The translations under genes were made by a program, and so were the position numbers. From an uncultured Clostridiaceae bacterium (GTDB taxonomy: Bacteria; Bacillota; Clostridia; Lachnospirales; Lachnospiraceae), in the NCBI GenBank assembly GCA_949948825.1, contig CATLIJ010000095.1, forward strand, positions 1 through 8,580: a stretch of DNA of 8,580 bases, written 5' to 3'. Positions 7,074-8,580 of the stretch are shown here, in pieces. Positions within the stretch are counted from its first letter, which is position 1; each line of letters begins with the position of its first letter. The notes beneath the pieces were generated by a model. That model was not told the origin of the DNA and searched no databases. It saw only the letters and a program-made list of their open reading frames with translations.

Positions 7074-7106
7074 CTATTACAAAGAAAAGATCCGGAGTGT
7101 ATTATT

Positions 7107-8174
7107 TTGGCTACGGTCAGTTTGTGTATGATTGTAAAAAATGAGGAGCCGGTTTTAGAGCGCTGCCTTATGTGTGCAAAAACCTTTGCAGATGAGATTA
7201 TTATTGTGGATACAGGCTCCACGGACAGGACAAGACAGATCGGGGAGAAATATGGGAGGGTGTATGATTTTGTCTGGACGGATGATTTTTCTGCTGCCAG
7301 AAATGAGTCCTTTTCCAGGGCAAGCATGGATTACTGTATGTGGCTGGATGCGGATGATGTGGTGACAGAGGAGAATCAGGAGAAAATATTGGAGCTCAAA
7401 AGGTCATTAAGCCTGGATACAGATGTGGTGATGATGAAGTATGCAGTTTCAGAAGATGAGAAGGGAAAACCATTGTTTTCTTATTTTCGGGAGAGGATGG
7501 TGAGAAACGGGAGGGGTTTTTTGTGGGAAGGAAGAGTCCATGAAGCGATTGTGCCAGGGGGAAAGGTGGTTTACTCGGATATTGTGATTTCCCATCGGAA
7601 AATGACTCCTGGGGATAAGGAGAGGAATCTTCGAATTTATGAGAAAATGCTCCAGGAGGGGCAGATTTTAAAGGGGAGAAATTTGTTTTATTATGGGAGA
7701 GAGCTGATGGCTCATGAGCGGTACCAGGATGCAATCCGGATTATGGAAGCATTTTTAAATGAGGAGGGATGGGTGGAGAATCAGATTGAAGCATGTCTGA
7801 ATCTGGCAATCTGCTTTGGTGCGCTGGGGCAGGAGGAGGATCGGGTGAAGGCTCTGTTTCGCAGTTTTTTGTATGATGCTCCCAGGGGAGAGGCATGTTT
7901 TGAGATTGGTCAGTATTTCCAGCGGCAGGAAAAATGGAGGCAGGCAGTTTTTTGGTATGAAACAGCATTAAGGGCAAAGCCGCAGGCAGAGAGCGGAGGC
8001 TTTGTGCGGTCTGATTATTATGGTTATCTTCCAGAGATGAATCTGTGTGTTTGTTATGACCGGATGGGGGAGAGAGAACGGGCATATGAGTATCACCTGA
8101 AGGCAAAGGAGAGAAGGCCGGAGGCCAAAGAGGTAAAGTGGAATGAGGAGTATTTTCGGAAGCTTCGTCTGTGA
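7107..8174 (+). CDS. GT2-family glycosyltransferase with C-terminal TPR-like repeats
   Basis: This 355-residue cytoplasmic protein opens with the GT-A fold of family 2: VSLCMIVKNEE (4-14), IIIVDTGSTDRT (31-42), nucleotide-sugar/metal-binding DADD at Asp81-Asp84, and FLWEGRVHEAIV (His145, Glu146), typical of this TPR-linked subgroup. Residues ~185-350 are amphipathic helical repeats resembling four TPR units, probably for protein contacts. It should transfer a sugar from a nucleotide donor to an unidentified acceptor. The subgroup includes peptide or protein glycosyltransferases, but the acceptor is not shown here. The start is TTG 7107, with GGAG (7094-7097) 9 nt upstream. The first in-frame ATG is codon 8, which would cut off the first beta strand. 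No other sugar gene is nearby; the next gene starts 246 nt downstream and encodes a Pro-rich repeat protein. Confidence 0.9.
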   Translation: MATVSLCMIVKNEEPVLERCLMCAKTFADEIIIVDTGSTDRTRQIGEKYGRVYDFVWTDDFSAARNESFSRASMDYCMWLDADDVVTEENQEKILELKRSLSLDTDVVMMKYAVSEDEKGKPLFSYFRERMVRNGRGFLWEGRVHEAIVPGGKVVYSDIVISHRKMTPGDKERNLRIYEKMLQEGQILKGRNLFYYGRELMAHERYQDAIRIMEAFLNEEGWVENQIEACLNLAICFGALGQEEDRVKALFRSFLYDAPRGEACFEIGQYFQRQEKWRQAVFWYETALRAKPQAESGGFVRSDYYGYLPEMNLCVCYDRMGERERAYEYHLKAKERRPEAKEVKWNEEYFRKLRL

Positions 8175-8191
8175 GATGCCATGAAGCAGGT

Positions 8192-8284
8192 TGTTACGGT
8201 TCACGGGGGACATCTTCTTGTCTGTCTTCCACGGACAAGAAGCATCAGGCATCTGCCAGATTCCCCGCTCCGTGGGCTGTAACA
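8192..8284. repeat. Long imperfect inverted repeat with inner hairpin (structured intergenic element)
   Basis: The outer arms 8192-8206 (starting TGTTACGG) and 8270-8284 (ending CTGTAACA) can form 15 consecutive pairs in RNA, three of them G-U. After an asymmetric bulge a short G/C run (8207-8209 with 8264-8266) adds more. Inside lies an 11-bp hairpin, CTTCTTGTCTG (8214-8224) with CGGACAAGAAG (8232-8242). No T-run follows, so it is not a standard intrinsic terminator. The right arm is a copy of the 26-bp dispersed element. Confidence 0.65.
8258..8283 (+). repeat. 26-bp dispersed element, copy upstream of the Pro-rich gene
   Basis: AGATTCCCCGCT followed by CCGTGGGCTGTAAC; 21 of 26 positions match the copy at 6995-7020. 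It forms most of the right arm of the long inverted repeat, and the left arm carries the core CGTGAACCGTAAC in reverse orientation, 12 of 13 like the 6995 copy. Confidence 0.6.
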
Positions 8285-8313
8285 TCAGATTCCGCATGGA
8301 GGGACGAACCAAA

Positions 8314-8339
8314 TGGACAGGAGGGACATAGGATATAAT
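8314..8339 (+). promoter_or_regulatory. Candidate promoter of the Pro-rich repeat gene
   Basis: A perfect -10 TATAAT is at 8334-8339. The best upstream hexamer, TGGACA (8314-8319), is only 14 nt away, which is short, so the -35 is doubtful. It lies 81 nt before the start codon. Confidence 0.4.
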
Positions 8340-8342
8340 AAA

Positions 8343-8393
8343 CCAACAGCAGTGGAAAAGATATAGCCATACAGGTGAACATTGTGCTGTTGG
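8343..8393 (+). repeat. Leader inverted repeat before the Pro-rich gene
   Basis: CCAACAGCA (8343-8351) and TGCTGTTGG (8385-8393) are perfect 9-nt complements across a 33-nt loop. They lie between the candidate -10 and the ribosome binding site, so they could fold in the 5' leader. Transcription would have to begin at or before 8343 for the full stem, which is earlier than the ~8346 expected from the TATAAT. Confidence 0.45.
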
Positions 8394-8420
8394 CGGGGAG
8401 AAGAAGAAAGGAGCAATTCT

Positions 8421-8580
8421 ATGTATTATGATTCTATAAATTCTGGCTGCCGAAGAAATCAAGGGGGCGGAATGGGACGTTGCCGTTGCCGTCACAATCC
8501 ACCGATGCCGCCGGGACCGCCAAGACCGCCGATGCCGCCAGGACCGCCAAGACCGCCGATGCCGCCGGGACCGCCAAGAC
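8421..8580 (+). CDS. Start of a proline-rich (PPM-PPG-PPR)n repeat protein (partial)
   Basis: ATG 8421 follows AAAGGAG (8407-8413) by 7 nt, and the frame stays open to the window edge (53 codons). The first 26 residues (MYYDSINSGCRRN, then GGGMGRCRCRHN) are rich in Gly, Arg and Cys, with Cys at 10, 21 and 23 and no signal peptide. From residue 27 the protein is three exact 9-residue repeats PPMPPGPPR, encoded by 27-bp units at 8499-8525, 8526-8552 and 8553-8579. Every third residue breaks the Pro-Pro pairs, favouring a polyproline-II rod. This is not the Gly-X-Y pattern of true collagen. Low-complexity Cys/Arg/Pro proteins in spore-forming Bacillota include coat and surface proteins, so a structural role is plausible. 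I do not recognise the family. Confidence 0.85.
   Translation, partial: MYYDSINSGCRRNQGGGMGRCRCRHNPPMPPGPPRPPMPPGPPRPPMPPGPPR
8499..8579 (+). repeat. 27-bp coding tandem repeats (3 copies, continuing off the edge)
   Basis: Three units of 27 bp differ only at wobble positions (CCA/CCG at the first codon and CCG/CCA in the fifth). The amino acid sequence is identical in all three. The next base (8580, C) would begin a fourth. Near-identity at DNA level points to recent expansion and likely length variation between strains. Confidence 0.9.

Noticed and set aside
8214..8242. Inner hairpin considered as an intrinsic terminator of the glycosyltransferase gene
   Set aside because: No T-run follows the stem on either strand.
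7968..8495. 175-codon minus-strand open frame
   Set aside because: It overlaps the end of the glycosyltransferase, the structured repeat and the start of the Pro-rich gene, and shows no conserved features.
8499..8579. Regular repeats considered as a CRISPR array
   Set aside because: The 27-bp units abut directly with no spacers and translate in frame as identical peptides; they are coding tandem repeats.

Overview
The window reads as a low-to-mid GC Bacillota chromosome segment, most likely from Lachnospiraceae or a related Clostridia lineage. This is inferred from the AGGAGG-type ribosome binding sites, GTG and TTG starts, dense co-directional operon packing, and protein style. No rRNA, tRNA, CRISPR array, transposase or integrase is visible.

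Region 1 (1-5028, + strand, visibly GC-richer) is a tightly packed operon. It begins with the 3' end of an unrecognised gene (stop at 210-212), followed by a MoxR-type AAA+ ATPase (271-1356), an 824-residue DUF5682-type protein (1356-3830, start overlapping the previous stop in TGATG) and a VWA/MIDAS protein (3844-5028). A MoxR ATPase paired with a VWA protein is a recurring chaperone or remodelling module (compare RavA-ViaA, NorQ-NorD, CbbQ-CbbO). The middle protein carries two GX2H motifs and an N-terminal Glu, the pattern of the TraB/TIKI/ChaN-like fold. The operon therefore looks like an ATPase, a possible hydrolase-type effector and a metal-dependent adaptor that work together. The 3' end of the VWA gene runs into five degenerate 18-bp tandem repeats.

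Region 2 (about 5095-7000) is distinctly AT-rich and carries two minus-strand genes: a TraX-family multi-pass membrane protein (5271-6017, GTG start) and a class I SAM-dependent methyltransferase (6177-6884). Each is preceded by a copy of the same ~51-bp element, which contains an extended -10 promoter and a small palindrome. The left edge holds a 33-nt perfect palindrome and a bidirectional intrinsic terminator. Composition, orientation and the duplicated promoter suggest an acquired cassette.

Region 3 (7000-8580, + strand, composition like region 1) holds a GT2 glycosyltransferase with a C-terminal TPR-like region (7107-8174, TTG start). A 246-nt intergenic region follows, with a long structured inverted repeat, and then the start of a proline-rich repeat protein that runs off the window (from 8421). 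A 26-bp element occurs upstream of both + strand genes at matching relative positions, and it forms one arm of the long inverted repeat.
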